In this document: in pieces, positions 44,661 through 55,935 of the stretch | Layout: each line of letters opens with the position of its first letter | Numbering within the stretch: the first letter of the stretch is position 1 | Assembly (NCBI RefSeq): GCF_003265705.1 | Contig: NW_020312827.1 | Location: 21,209,270 to 21,273,269 of the forward strand | Length of the DNA stretch: 64,000 bases | DNA from: Callorhinus ursinus | Lineage: Eukaryota; Chordata; Mammalia; Carnivora; Otariidae | Direction of reading: 5' to 3' | The notes under the pieces: generated by a model | What the model was told of the DNA's origin: nothing | Databases searched by the model: none | What the model saw: the letters and a program-made list of their open reading frames with translations, nothing else | Program-made: the position numbers and the translations under genes

Positions 44661-47064
44661 TGGCATGCAGAACCAAAAGACTGTGTTGTACTACTCCCTG
44701 GAAGAGAGAATATTAGAAGAGGAACAGCTTTTGGGGAAAGAATAACATATTGTTTTTCTGCATAGTTTGGAGGCAACAGTAATAGAAGGGGGGGAAAAGC
44801 ATGAAAATAGACTTTTGGAGTGAGGATTGGCATGAATTGAGAACTGCATATGAAAAATAGAAAAGAGTGGGATTGTAGCTTTATACTATAAAACATAACC
44901 TGTGTTCCTGGAGAATGATAGTTGTGGGCAGTAGGGGTGGAGATGGGTGTTATGTTGGGAGGTGGCATTCTTATTTGAGTATTAGTAACAATAACTTTCG
45001 TATGTTCCATGCATGTATCTAGCAAGTGGTCACTGACTACCATACATACATACAGCTCCCATACTGTGGAATAACATCATAGAGGTAGAAAACATAGATA
45101 CAGATATAGAATATTTCAGAAAACAAGAGGACAAATAAGTAGCAATAAGTAGTAGGAATATGAAGATGCACTTTTATTCATTCAGGATGCCTTAGGATTA
45201 AGTTGCTTTACTCACTGAAAAATCTGTATTACCTGAACCAATGCTTGACACAGAGTGGGTACTCTGTAAATGGATAGATTGATAATTTATTGAAAACCTA
45301 ATATTACTTGTTGTTGTATAACATTGTATTCTCTTAATGTAATGATGGGATATTGTTCTTGCCTTCAAAATTTTAGTTTTAGGGACTAACAATTTAATAC
45401 GTGCAATAACAGAGTCATGTTTGGGTGCTGTGAATGATGGTGGAAAAGCCTAATTTGGAGCTGACATTCTGGAGAGAGAAGAGAGAATGCACAGAGGCAG
45501 TGATGATGTCAAGTCTTCCTATAATGTATTGTGCATTGGATTCAGTGTGTCATATCTATTCTAGGTCCAAATCAAAGAGAAATTCAATTAGCAAGTGTCT
45601 CGTCTATAATTGAGTATGGCTCCAAGGAGAACATTGTAATGAATTTTCATTGACAGACTCAGTAAGTGATCAGAGTTGTAAGAAATAAAGCCAGGAACAG
45701 TTCTTTAAGGCTATCGAAAGGTAGGTGTATTAGAAGTAGCTGGAATGAGGAAGGCAAATAACGGGATTGATCAGAGGGAATCAGCTTCTAGGAGGAGAGG
45801 AGATATTTAGAAAACAATGAGTTATGAATTTGAAGGGCTGGTGCTTTGGAGCCAGGTTCATATGTTAATGGCTCACCAAGAATATTAAGGCAAATGCAGA
45901 CTGATAAACCAGGCTGTGGGAAGCCAATGGTGGTTCTTATATAAGAGGGAAAATCTTATGAAGTTTGTGAAATTTCAATCTTATGAAAATTGGAGATAAT
46001 CATCTTGACTGTGTTGGAAATACACTGGAGTTGGGAGAAAATATAGAAAAACTATTTGAAGGCTTTTGTTATAATCCAAGCATCAGGAGATGGACCAAAG
46101 TGGTAGCTCTTGGGGCGGGGGTGGGGGAGAAAAAGACACATGAGTGACTTTGTAGAAGATGGAAGAGAGAAAAGAGAAAGAAATAAGAGATCACTGAGAG
46201 CATGAGGTTCGCTTCTCTGAACCAGAAGTTAGGAATAAATGATGGCTAGGGTAAAGGGAGAATAGCAACGTTAGTTCTATGTTCTACTCGGTAAAATCTG
46301 AAGAAAATACCTACCAAGCTTAACTCAACAACTGAGAAAATATAAAATACTGAAAAGTTGCGCAAATGACTACTTTCCATTTCTTTTCTATTTGTGTCTT
46401 CATGGAATTTCTATATTGATGTTAGTGCCACTTTCAGATATTTTAAAATAGTCATAAATGTCCTCAGAGATCATTTTCATTGCTTTGAAAATTTCCACCC
46501 AGACATGCCCTTCAGGAATCTCTGGTATCAAAATCCAAAAAGTGCTCCCAGGAGGAAAATATTAAGGATTCATTCATCTATGAGAATATAGTCAACATAA
46601 AGTAAAAGTTGGCATCATGGACTTCCAGCAAGAAGCCTTGTTTCTCAACAGTTTTTTTTTTTCTCCATAAAACATCCTAGGAAGTTTATCTGAAATCCTA
46701 AATTAGTCATAACTTGCCTAAGCTTAAATCTTAATAGGACGGAATCTGAACTCAGTAATGCGGCATGCAGGACCCATAGTGAACCAGAGTTGTAGCCTCA
46801 TCTCCTGACCCCTGCATACCTCCAGCCGTGGAAATTGTTGATATTTCAAATATTAAAGAAGATACATGTGGCCCAGGTACTTCTTGTTCTAGACATGCAC
46901 ACCCAGGAAAGACTCCCCTCAGGAGGGCTCTGTCGGTCACACTTAACCTTGATCAATTCATCATGGTCCACCATTTGATACTTAGACTTAAGGATGCAGA
47001 TTTTTTCACACCAAGAGTAGATGCCTTTCCTAAGGAGCAGATTTATTTTAGCTAGGAACATCTA
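44661..47064. other. Mostly unassigned sequence
   Basis: No gene recognised. The GA-rich parts around 45400-46280 may be very old LINE material, but I cannot assign it. A weak exon-like segment lies at 46826-46876. A 134-codon minus-strand frame (44639-45043) has no domain features. Confidence 0.3.
46826..46876 (+). other. Very weak candidate exon
   Basis: 'CCCCTGCATACCTCCAG' (acceptor-like) precedes 51 open bases (VEIVDISNIKEDTCGP in one frame) followed by CCAG|GTACTT (donor-like). The segment is short and easily produced by chance; listed only because both splice words are present. Confidence 0.1.
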
Positions 47065-47280
47065 ATCATCCATTTTAATATTTATTGAGGACTTATTTGA
47101 AGCAATGAAAATACAGTGGTGAATGAGGTAGAGCTCAGCCCCAACTTCACAAAACCTGCAGTCCAGCTGGTGGGTGGGAGCACATTGTGGTAAGTCCTGC
47201 TTGTCCAACATAGAGGAGCGGGGATGCTGTTAGCAGGAGAGTGATAGGAGTAGATTTGTATCCTAATATCCATATAAGAC
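47065..47280 (-). repeat. L2 relic
   Basis: 'TTTAATATTTATTGAGGACT', 'AAATACAGTGGTGAATGAGG' and 'CACAAAACCTGCAGTCCAGC' resemble antisense L2 3' sequence. Confidence 0.5.
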
Positions 47281-47479
47281 TTTATGGTGAAACTTTTAAA
47301 TTAAGAGAAGTATTAACTACCAACATAGCAGTCCTCTTGTGCTGATATGTATTATCCCTCTGGAGGAAAGTCATAAAAGAAAGACTTTTTTCTTTCTTTT
47401 TAGATGAGCAAACTTGAAAAAAAAAATTATAGTAACAAATGTGGTGCAGACTGCCACAATAGAACTTTCATTCATTCTT

Positions 47480-47930
47480 AGGGCGTACTTATAAAGTGGT
47501 AGAAGAACATTGGAAAATAGCTCAGCATTATTTTATAAAGTCGAATGGATGCTTGCCACATGAGTCAGTGATTCCACTCCTAGGCAACCACCCAAGAGAA
47601 ACTCTTTGTGCACCTGAACCAGATTATGCACATAAATATTCACTATTTGTAACTGCAAAAAAAAAGAAAACATACTGCATGCCCACCCATAGAAGAATTA
47701 AAAAAAAAAAACCCGTGGCATATTTATACAACAGGATACTGAAAAACAGTTTAAACAAATGCATTATATATATCAACTCACCACCATGGCAGTCTCAAAA
47801 TTATAAAATTGAGAATAGCAAGTCACAAAAGAACACTTCTAGTGTAATTATATAATGTCAAAAGACAGTAAAATGAAACATTATTTAGAGATATGTGCAC
47901 ATCGAAAACTATAAAGAACAAATCTGAATA
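47480..47930 (+). mobile_element. L1 3' part, decayed
   Basis: 'GAGTCAGTGATTCCACTCCT', 'CACATAAATATTCACTATTT', 'GTGGCATATTTATACAACAG' follow the end of L1 ORF2 in sense orientation. The 119-codon + strand frame (47496-47855) is its remnant, not a host gene. Confidence 0.75.
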
Positions 47931-48107
47931 ATAGTGGTCATAGTATCTATTCTGGCTATTTTTCTGAATTTTCTGTGTTTATTATTATATAATGTCCTTG
48001 CTGTTGTGTTTCAGATATATGATTTTATATATTTTAGAATAAGCCAATTTTTAATCTGTAGTTTGGTGAAGAGCCAAAATACCAGAGGGCTAAATAACGT
48101 ATTGACT

Positions 48108-48180
48108 AAGAATATGAACTTTGAAGTCAGGCAAACCATGTTTCAAATTCTGCCTCTCTCTTTTAGTAATTGTGAAATTG
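48108..48180 (+). repeat. MIR fragment
   Basis: 'AACTTTGAAGTCAGGCAAAC' and 'TTTCAAATTCTGCCTCTCTC' match the sense MIR core. Confidence 0.7.
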
Positions 48181-48182
48181 TT

Positions 48183-48370
48183 CTAGGTACTCAAGATATA
48201 GTACTGAGTTAAATAATAAAAAATCCCTACCCTCATGCAGGTTTACTCTCTTGCTGTTGGAAGTAAATGTTAATGAATGCTTCTTAAAATAGTGAGCTCC
48301 CTGGAATACAGGCTCTGTGTTTTATTCATCTAAGTATATCCAGCATCTAAATCTGGCACATAATAGGTAT
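48183..48370. repeat. Two opposed L2 3' fragments
   Basis: 48183-48265 ('AAAAAATCCCTACCCTCATG') reads as antisense L2; 48285-48370 ('TGAGCTCCCTGGAATACAGG', 'TCTGGCACATAATAGGTATG') reads as sense L2. The two are back to back. Confidence 0.6.
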
Positions 48371-48417
48371 GTTTATGGAATTGAGTTGATGAGTATGTTT
48401 ATAGAATTGAAGTGAGT
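48367..48417. repeat. 25-bp imperfect tandem duplication
   Basis: GTATGTTTATGGAATTGAGT occurs at 48367 and again, with GTATGTTTATAGAATTGAAG, at 48392. Two copies with a few mismatches. Confidence 0.8.
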
Positions 48418-50630
48418 TGCATGAATAAGTGAACATTGTACTTTGTACTTCTATGGAACAAGAGAAATACAAATTGTTCTAAGCTTTGTCAATCACAGTT
48501 GCAATCTCAAATCAGAGATCAGCTTTCTAAAGCTTCACTCATTAATCTTAGCAGCCTCTGAATCATATATAGAATGATATCAGTAGTGTCTTTAAATATG
48601 AAAAATAGAGATGAATAAACTTTAATAGTATATGAGCACATTTGTAGTCTCTAATTTGAATTTTATCTGCTATCTCTCTAAGTTCTTTAGACCAGTCATT
48701 TTAATTTCAGTACCAAAGGAACTGCATTTTTCACTTCTTGAAAACTGCATTCTCTTCCTTCCATAATCCTAAAAGTTACTCTTATACACTATAAAACTGT
48801 TACTGACTCCTTTAATAGTTTTCAAAGTTAGATGACAACGCAGTTTTTATATTATGTTCAGTGTGTGTGTGTTATAGAAATAAAGCAAATGTGTATGTTT
48901 CTGGAATAAAGAATCCTTAGTGTTCACCAGATTCTCAGAGGAGGTAATAATCTGTTGCCAGATATTAGGTTCTTTAGAAAATGGGGTTATTATAAGTAAC
49001 AAGAGAATGATAATTTTTACATATATGTAATTCTGTACATTTCTGATTTTTCTTTTAAGTGGAATTGCTGGATCAAAAAAGTATGAATATTTTTAACTCT
49101 CTGGTACAAAGATAAAAATTACCCTCTGGTAAGTTGGCATTGTAGATTTTCTTTTACATTGGTCCTTCAGTAAAAAACAGAAGCCCAAATAAAACATCTT
49201 ATGGAAAATTGTTTGACCCTGTAAGATTATGTCTCTTGTAATCTTAATATTACCTTCTGAATAGAAGATATCGTATTAGATTGTGCCCTGATAGTAAATT
49301 TTTGTGATTCTAGATATTACAGACTTATTTCTTTGTCTTTCTGCATCTAGATTGAATAACTTATTTTCTTTATATTGATCAGTCCTTACAAAATAAAAAC
49401 GTGACTACATTCTGCCATGAAAACAAATCATGTCAATTTAATAGAAATATTTGTTTATTGGTCTAGGACACTGGAGATTTTCATTATCTATATAATTCAG
49501 AAGCAATGTGTGTATTGCTTGTAATGAGGCAACCTCTATTGTAACTTGTGTTTTTGTTTTATGACTCAATTTTTTTTCTACAAAGATAGGTTTTGGGGTG
49601 CTCCTTAAGAGTCTCATTTTCATATGCTAAAGAATCTTTCCTAACGTTAATTGTTAAATTGACTATCCATAAACTATCCTAATGAATTCATCTTACATCT
49701 AAGTTTAAACTCGAAAGCCTATAGAAAATTTAAATATTAAATATCATGTCACATTTCCATACTGGTAATTATAGGTATTCAGTTCTAGCTGCTTACAGAA
49801 TTCCATGATTTCTCCAAAATCACAGGTTAGATAATTACAATGAATTGCTTTGAGCTTATAGAATTAAATTTTTGTTTGTAACTTAATGCCATGTAAGAGA
49901 AGTCTCCACCACAGTTTATAAAAATATGTGAGTGTTTAAGAGTAATCGTTGACAATTTTTATCAGCTTTTAAACCACTGACGTTCTGGTATGTTTATATT
50001 GACCACTGCTAGAGCAACGTTGAACAGAGTGGATGGGACTCTTCTGTGTCTAATACTACAGATTGTTTTTTCTTTTGAGGGTGAGTAATAGTTATATGAA
50101 CATATCATCTAGGTTGGGTTTTAAGGATAAAAGAAATATTAAAATATCATAAACTTACATGACTTTAGAAATTTCAAGTTTGTTGAATTTATTACAGAGT
50201 TTCATGAGTGGGTCAGTGAATAGCAAACCACATGATTAAAACACATTAAATTCACTCTTACATAGATTTGTCTACCTAAAAACCAGTTCAAAATGTTTTT
50301 TTCCCAGGATACCTAATTCTCATGTTGTTCTAGAACTATAGTATCCCAGGATTATGTGACTCAAAGTTACAGACACTCGGATTGAGTAAGTCACTGATGA
50401 AAAAGAAGCAAAACAAGCCAAAAAGCCTCAAGCCAATTAAAATCAACAAACAATAAAACCACATAGAAAAACTTCTGTGCAAACCATAGGTCTGTCTAGA
50501 CTATATACCTCATGTTGATGTACATCATAAGACTTCTGCTTATGTGAAAAAAATTTTTAGTAGATCCTTTATTTTTTACCTATTTCTAGACTTTTGTTTC
50601 TTAGTTCTCCAAAACAGGGTTGTCCCTACC

Positions 50631-50631
<1 letters not shown>
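48418..50631. other. Mostly unique AT-rich sequence
   Basis: No gene seen. 49045-49170 ('AGTGGAATTGCTGGATCAAA') is a short antisense L1 ORF2 remnant. Confidence 0.4.

Positions 50632-50668
<37 letters not shown>
50632..50668. repeat. (AC)n microsatellite
   Basis: A pure AC tract of about 18 units, likely length-polymorphic. Confidence 0.95.
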
Positions 50669-50671
<3 letters not shown>

Positions 50672-50820
50672 TCTAATATATGTGTTAAGGATTACCTTTG
50701 TCTCTTGAACTACAGAACCCTATCTCAGAGGAACCATTTTGTCATTTCACCATGAAATGTAAAAAATATAAAAATAAATATATAAAACCCCTTCTGTTTC
50801 TCACAAAAGGAAAAGGAAAT

Positions 50821-51033
50821 GCAATTTACCAAGTGTCCAATCTGCTGGACATTTAGCACACTGTGCATTTAATCTTTAACACAGCCTTGCAAGATACATA
50901 TAAATACATGTATATAAAGAGATAAACCAGCCTCAGAGGATATAGGTCATCAAAGACCATACAGTGCACATTACTGATCCCAGGATTAGAACCCAAGCCT
51001 CACTGGGTAGTCAGAGCCCAGTTCTTTTGATTG
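50821..51033 (-). repeat. MIR SINE relic
   Basis: On the + strand: 'CTTTAACACAGCCTTGCAAG', 'CCCAGGATTAGAACCCAAGC', 'GTCAGAGCCCAGTTCTTTTG', an antisense MIR. Confidence 0.82.
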
Positions 51034-51173
51034 TTGATAGATAACAAAATGTCAAAGTCATTTGGAAAGAAATAGTGAATGGTAGGAGCTATTGTAGTAG
51101 TAATCTTGGTTGAAATGACATTAAACCTGGTTAAAGGAAGAAAAAAAAAAACTGGCTTAAGAAAAGAAAGGAG

Positions 51174-51364
51174 AAGCACCTGGGTGGCTCAGTCGGTTAA
51201 GCGGCTGCCTTTGGCTCAGGTCATGATCCCAGGGTCCTGGGATGGAGCCTGGTTTCGGGCTCTCTGCTCAACGGGGAGTCTGCTTCTCCTTGTCCCTCTG
51301 CCTGCTGTTTCACCTGCTTGTGCTCTCTCTCTGATAAATAAATAAATCTTAAAAAAAAAAAAAG
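51174..51364 (+). mobile_element. SINEC, full length
   Basis: A + strand SINE with 'CACCTGGGTGGCTCAGTCGG' head and ATAAATAAATCTT tail plus long A-tract. No clean target duplication was found. First SINEC after an 8.7-kb gap. Confidence 0.94.
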
Positions 51365-51525
51365 CTGGGAGTTATTTAGGTTATTTATTGATTTAGGAAC
51401 AAAAAATAAAAATGTAGTCTAACTGTGGCACGAGAAAATTCGTGTCATCCAAAAATCTTACTCTATTGACCAATCAGCCCTTTTATGTAAAAAAGCTTCC
51501 TTTTATGTTAACTTTTAAGGCTCTT

Positions 51526-51725
51526 TTTTTTTTTTTAAAGATTTTATTTATTTATTTGACAGAGAGAGAGAGAGCGAGAACAGGAACACAAGCAGGGGGA
51601 GTGGGAGAGGGAGAAGCAGGCCTCCTGTCAAGCAGGGAGCCCAATGCGGGGCTTGATGCCGGGACCCTGGGATCATGACCTGAGCCAAAGGCAGACGCTT
51701 AATGACTGAGCCACCCAGGTGCCCC
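51526..51725 (-). mobile_element. SINEC, young, perfect 16-bp target duplication
   Basis: A full-length minus-strand SINE. AACTTTTAAGGCTCTT occurs perfectly at 51510-51525 and 51726-51741. The intact duplication and long T-tract suggest a fairly recent insertion. Confidence 0.97.
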
Positions 51726-51741
51726 AACTTTTAAGGCTCTT

Positions 51742-53750
51742 AAGTAGTGACAACATAGTCCTAGTTAGCTGTAGGCTGACATCCTGTCATCTTACTTAGC
51801 AAGCAATAGCAAGCAAAGGCTTGATTTTCAGTAGTTCCAGTAAAAGTTTTGGGACTGATGCTCCTTGACTTGATTTACCTAACCATGTATGCTACCCTTA
51901 AACTATTTCCAGTTATGGTACTCTTATTGACCAGGTTTCAGCCACTTGTCCAAAGCTAAAACCACATAGTGGGGTTAGCCCTACTAGAACTTTATAGGAT
52001 AAATGTGGGGAAGGGTGGTTGCCAAAGCAAAATCTGGGCACTCTTTTTAGGGAAAGGGGGAAGATGGACACTGGACAGGCAAAACCAGTAGACATCCATT
52101 GTAGCTATATGTTAAGAATTGAGCCTGTTAAATTAAGCCATGTCGGTTCATATTTTGAAATTGTTTAAATATGTTGAAATACCTCTCTTCTCTAGCTTCT
52201 ACTGCATGTAACCAGTTTAGCAGAGTGCTTTTCCTAATTTGATACTTGATACTATGTCTAAAGACATTTAATCAAGCTAAAGAGAATGTACATTATGTTG
52301 AAAATGCAAGAGAACACCAATAAACATATCTGTAGTGACCCCAAGTGTAAGAAAGGAAAATCTTTATTGCCAACATTCACTATTTAGGATAGCAAGTGCA
52401 TTAATGTAGGTTTCTAAATAAAACCTTAAGCACATGTCTATAATCATCTACTTACTATTCAGATGGAAAGGTCCCTTTGGAGGTTAGTTTGATCTGTCAA
52501 ACTACCATATGGATCTATAGCAGCATAAAGCTCTCTGAATTTTCTGTCCTTGCAGCCTAAGCTTTTTCACTGGTATGCTTACTCCTGAGAATAAACTGCC
52601 TCCAACTGAGCACTGCTGAGGAGATTTTGAACATGACTTAAACACACACACAGCCTGAGTGAGGTAAACGTGTTAGGTTACTTGAAAAACTCTTAAGGGA
52701 AATTGAATGCAATCCCTGATATGGAACTTTCATTTCATAGCCTGGTGGGGTTATTGCTCTAGTTCTGTTATGTGTCTAACACCAAAAATCTGAGTGAGCA
52801 GGCACTGGACTTAACTTTATTAAAGCTTTTAAAAAATAAACTGCAAATTATTTTTCTAAGTATTTTCATTTCTCTTATTTTCTTCTTTTTCCAAAGCTGC
52901 TCCTGAACTAGATAATTTCTAAATATTTCTCTTAAATACAACCTAAGTAAATATATAATTTATTACACTTATATCAGCATATCTATAATAAGTGATGTTC
53001 ATTTAATTCACTGTTCATGAATTTACCCATCAAATGGCAGTCGACCATCTACAAAGTTCTGCCAGCAGCAGTAGTAGTGCTGTAAATAGATAAATGTTTC
53101 AGGTGATTGACGCTTACTTCCTTAAGCATGAATATTTGTTTTAATTGCATCTGAGGCTTTCAATAAGGGCCTTACAGCTCCTTGTTTTCCCTTAACCTTC
53201 TTAAGCAGAATATACCAAGCATTTACTTAAACACTTGGGGCAGTTGTTCCCAACTTGATGATTGTACTCTAACAAAATAATTATCTTCAGCATCAACCGA
53301 GGGTATAGCCCTACTTGCTTTTCATGCACCATGCTCTGACATTTCCCATGCCGCTTTCCTTCCATATTCTGAGATGTTGCTTCTTCCAGCAGTCGAGAGT
53401 ACATTCTTCTGTCAGTTTTCCAGAATCTCCTTGTGCCCAAGTAGGATTGTCTTCTTTAAACATCCATTGGTCTAAAAAATACCTGGTCAGGATTTTATGG
53501 AATATAAAAGTCCTTATGGTCCGAGGAAGACATTGAGAGTTTTACCTGTGAATAAAATGTATGATGTTTTGGATGCATCAATTCTGGGGCATCTGTCTTG
53601 ACTATTCAGTATCATTCTCCCTGTACCTCAAACTTACGAGCATATATGTGGTGGGAGAAAGGTAAAATGGAATGTCTTTGGAGAGGGGATATTGTTTTCA
53701 TGACTACACTCTAAAAGTTGAGATTACTAGGTATTTAGAGAAGGCATATG
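51742..53750. other. Unique AT-rich sequence
   Basis: Two kilobases without a recognisable gene or transposon. Opposed short frames at 53201-53536 have no domain features. Confidence 0.4.
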
Positions 53751-53804
53751 GTATTCTGATAATTTCTTAAATTATTTTGTACGTATTCTCATAATTTCTT
53801 TCTT

Positions 53805-53988
53805 TAAAAAAAGATTTACTTAGAGAGAGTGCATGCGCACGCACAAGGAAGGAGGAGGGGCAGAGGGAGAGGGAGAAGCAGACACCCCCTAAGCAGGGAG
53901 TCCAACTCGGGGCTCCATCCCAGGACTCCGGGATCATGACGTGAGCCCAAGGCAGACGTTTAACCGATTGAGCCACCCAGGCGCCCCT
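53805..53988 (-). mobile_element. SINEC between repeated flanks
   Basis: A minus-strand SINE with GCGCCCC head end. Immediate flanks are GTATTCTCATAATTTCT (53783-53799) and GTATTCTGATAATTTCT (from 53989). A third, longer copy of this flank lies at 53751-53780. Confidence 0.94.
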
Positions 53989-54018
53989 GTATTCTGATAA
54001 TTTCTAAAATTATTTTGT

Positions 54019-54313
54019 TTTTTAGGTATTTTCAGGATAAAATTGGGACATAACTTATATGAAAGTTCTCAGTTATTCAACAAATTCATCTATAGGATTT
54101 GCTTTAGGGAGAGAAAAGTTGGTTGGATTTAGACCCTTTCATTTTGATTGTGTTTTTGTATTTCTCTAGTTGTGAAACACATAAACATAAAATTCAAAAT
54201 CAAGAGGATATGTCCATATCCTCGTTTCCTAGAAACCAGAGATTAAACTCAGTAAAAATTAAGGTGAAAAGGTGCAGGACTAATTATTACCTTCTGGTGG
54301 AAGCAGGAATAGA
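54019..54313. other. Unique-looking sequence
   Basis: Nothing recognised. Confidence 0.4.
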
Positions 54314-54318
54314 GTTCC

Positions 54319-54813
54319 TGTATTAGTTTCTTACTGCTGCTGTAACAAATTAACACAAACTGGGTGTCTTTAAACAACACAGCTCTATTCTCTTAGAGTT
54401 CTAGAAGTCAGAAGTCCAAAATCACTTTGCAGTGTTAACATTAAGGTGTCCACATGGCTGGTTCCCTCTGAGGGCTCTGAAGGGAAAATCCATTTCCTGG
54501 CCTTTTTCAGCTTCTCGGGGTTGCCAGTAGCTTGGCTTGTGCGCCTTACTCCATTGTCAGAGTGTATTGCTCCAACCCCTGCTCCATGGTCACATAGCCT
54601 TCTCCTCTCCTGCAGTCAGGTCTCCCTCTGCCTCCTTCTTCATAAGGACGATTGTCATTACATTTAAGGCCCAGGTGGATAATCCGGAACAGTATTTTCA
54701 CCTCAAGATCTTTAAAATCTACGGTTCTCTTTTACCACGTAAAGTCACATATTCACAGCTTCTAGGAAATAGAACCTGGATATCTTCGAAGGGCTATTAT
54801 TCAGCCACCCACA
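54319..54813 (-). mobile_element. MLT1-type MaLR solo LTR with perfect 5-bp duplication
   Basis: A complete LTR: TGTATTAG at the left end, 'CTGCTGTAACAAATTAACAC', 'GGATAATCCGGAACAGTATT', 'GGGCTATTATTCAGCCACCC', and CCACA at the right end (TG...CA). GTTCC flanks it on both sides (54314-54318 and 54814-54818), the 5-bp duplication expected for this ERVL-MaLR group. The 101-codon and 73-codon + strand frames are its antisense. Confidence 0.95.
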
Positions 54814-54818
54814 GTTCC

Positions 54819-55545
54819 TCTTTAGTATTTCATGGCTTTTAAGAGAAATACAGGACCGCTTGATTTTGGCATGAATGAGAAAACTAATTCCATACCTTAA
54901 AAAGTCATTCTAAAAGGAAATGATTTTTTAAAATTATGTGTTCCATTTAATACTAGTTTGAATATCAAGCTTTTAGGTATTTGCTTTTTTAATGATTCTG
55001 CTTTTGGATATTGAAGATTCAAAGGAATAGTAATTGGGCCTATTAGCTAATCAATTCCAATCTGCTAGATCATTGGTGTTTGAACCACTGGCCCCTTGAA
55101 AACTGATGAAAGCGTCACTGACTCTACATTAAAAATACACATAAAACAAGTATTTACGACTTCAAAAATAAAAAAAATTCAAGGGATCCCTGAAGACTAG
55201 CCATTAATTCTAAGTGTAGATGTATAGATCCCAGATTAAGAATTCCTACCTTAGATGTATCCTGAGGTTTGTATTGTTATAAAATTCAACTCAAAGCAGT
55301 GCATCTGCATTTTTAAGATGTGTGTTGCTTTCAGCCTACAGAGCCATGAATCAAAGTTATTAGTGTTTTGTGAAGCTACTCAAAAAGAAAAAGACGTGTA
55401 ATTGTATATACACTTTAAACTACTTTGCTCATCCTTTCAGTTGTTACTCACATTTCTTACTGTTTCTTCAATTTAATCCTTTACATTCCACATGTAATTT
55501 TGAAGAATAAGATCAGATGGCTTATGAAATCACTAACCTCTCTTT
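54819..55545. other. Unique-looking sequence
   Basis: No gene or family recognised. Confidence 0.4.
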
Positions 55546-55875
55546 TAGGGGTCGGCAAACTATGACCCACAGGCCACCTCTGGCTCTCTGCCTGTTTTTG
55601 TGTGGCTAGTGAGTAAGAGTAGTTTTTACATTCTTAAAGGTCAAAAAAAAAATCAAAAGAATAATATTTTGTGGCACATGAAAATTATATGAAATTCAGA
55701 TTTCAGTGTCCATAAAGTTTTACTGGAATACAGCCACATTGATTTGTTTATGTATTGTCTAAAGCTGCTTTCCCACTACAATGGCAGAGTTGAGCGTTTG
55801 AAAAAGAGACCTATGGCCTACAAACCTAAAATACTTATCTGTGATCATTTATAGGAAAAGTTTGTTGACCTCGGG
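55546..55875. mobile_element. hAT-type MITE
   Basis: Left end AGGGGTCGGCAAACTATG and right end AAGTTTGTTGACCTCGGGT are imperfect inverted copies of each other. The inside has 'TTTTACTGGAATACAGCCAC' and 'GGCAGAGTTGAGCG', typical of a known non-autonomous hAT-Charlie family. No transposase. Confidence 0.85.
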
Positions 55876-55879
55876 TCTA

Positions 55880-55935
55880 GTTCGTCATTGAATTCACCAA
55901 ATGTTTATTGAGTGTCTCCTGTGTGCTGAGTCTGT
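55880..55935 (-). repeat. L2/MIR 3' fragment
   Basis: 'CAAATGTTTATTGAGTGTCT' and 'CCTGTGTGCTGAGTCTGTGA' match an antisense L2 3' end. Confidence 0.65.

Noticed and set aside
47496..47855. 119-codon + strand frame
   Set aside because: It follows the end of L1 ORF2 and is a decayed transposon frame.
54446..54842. Overlapping + strand frames of 73 and 101 codons
   Set aside because: They lie antisense within a complete MLT1 LTR that has a perfect target duplication.
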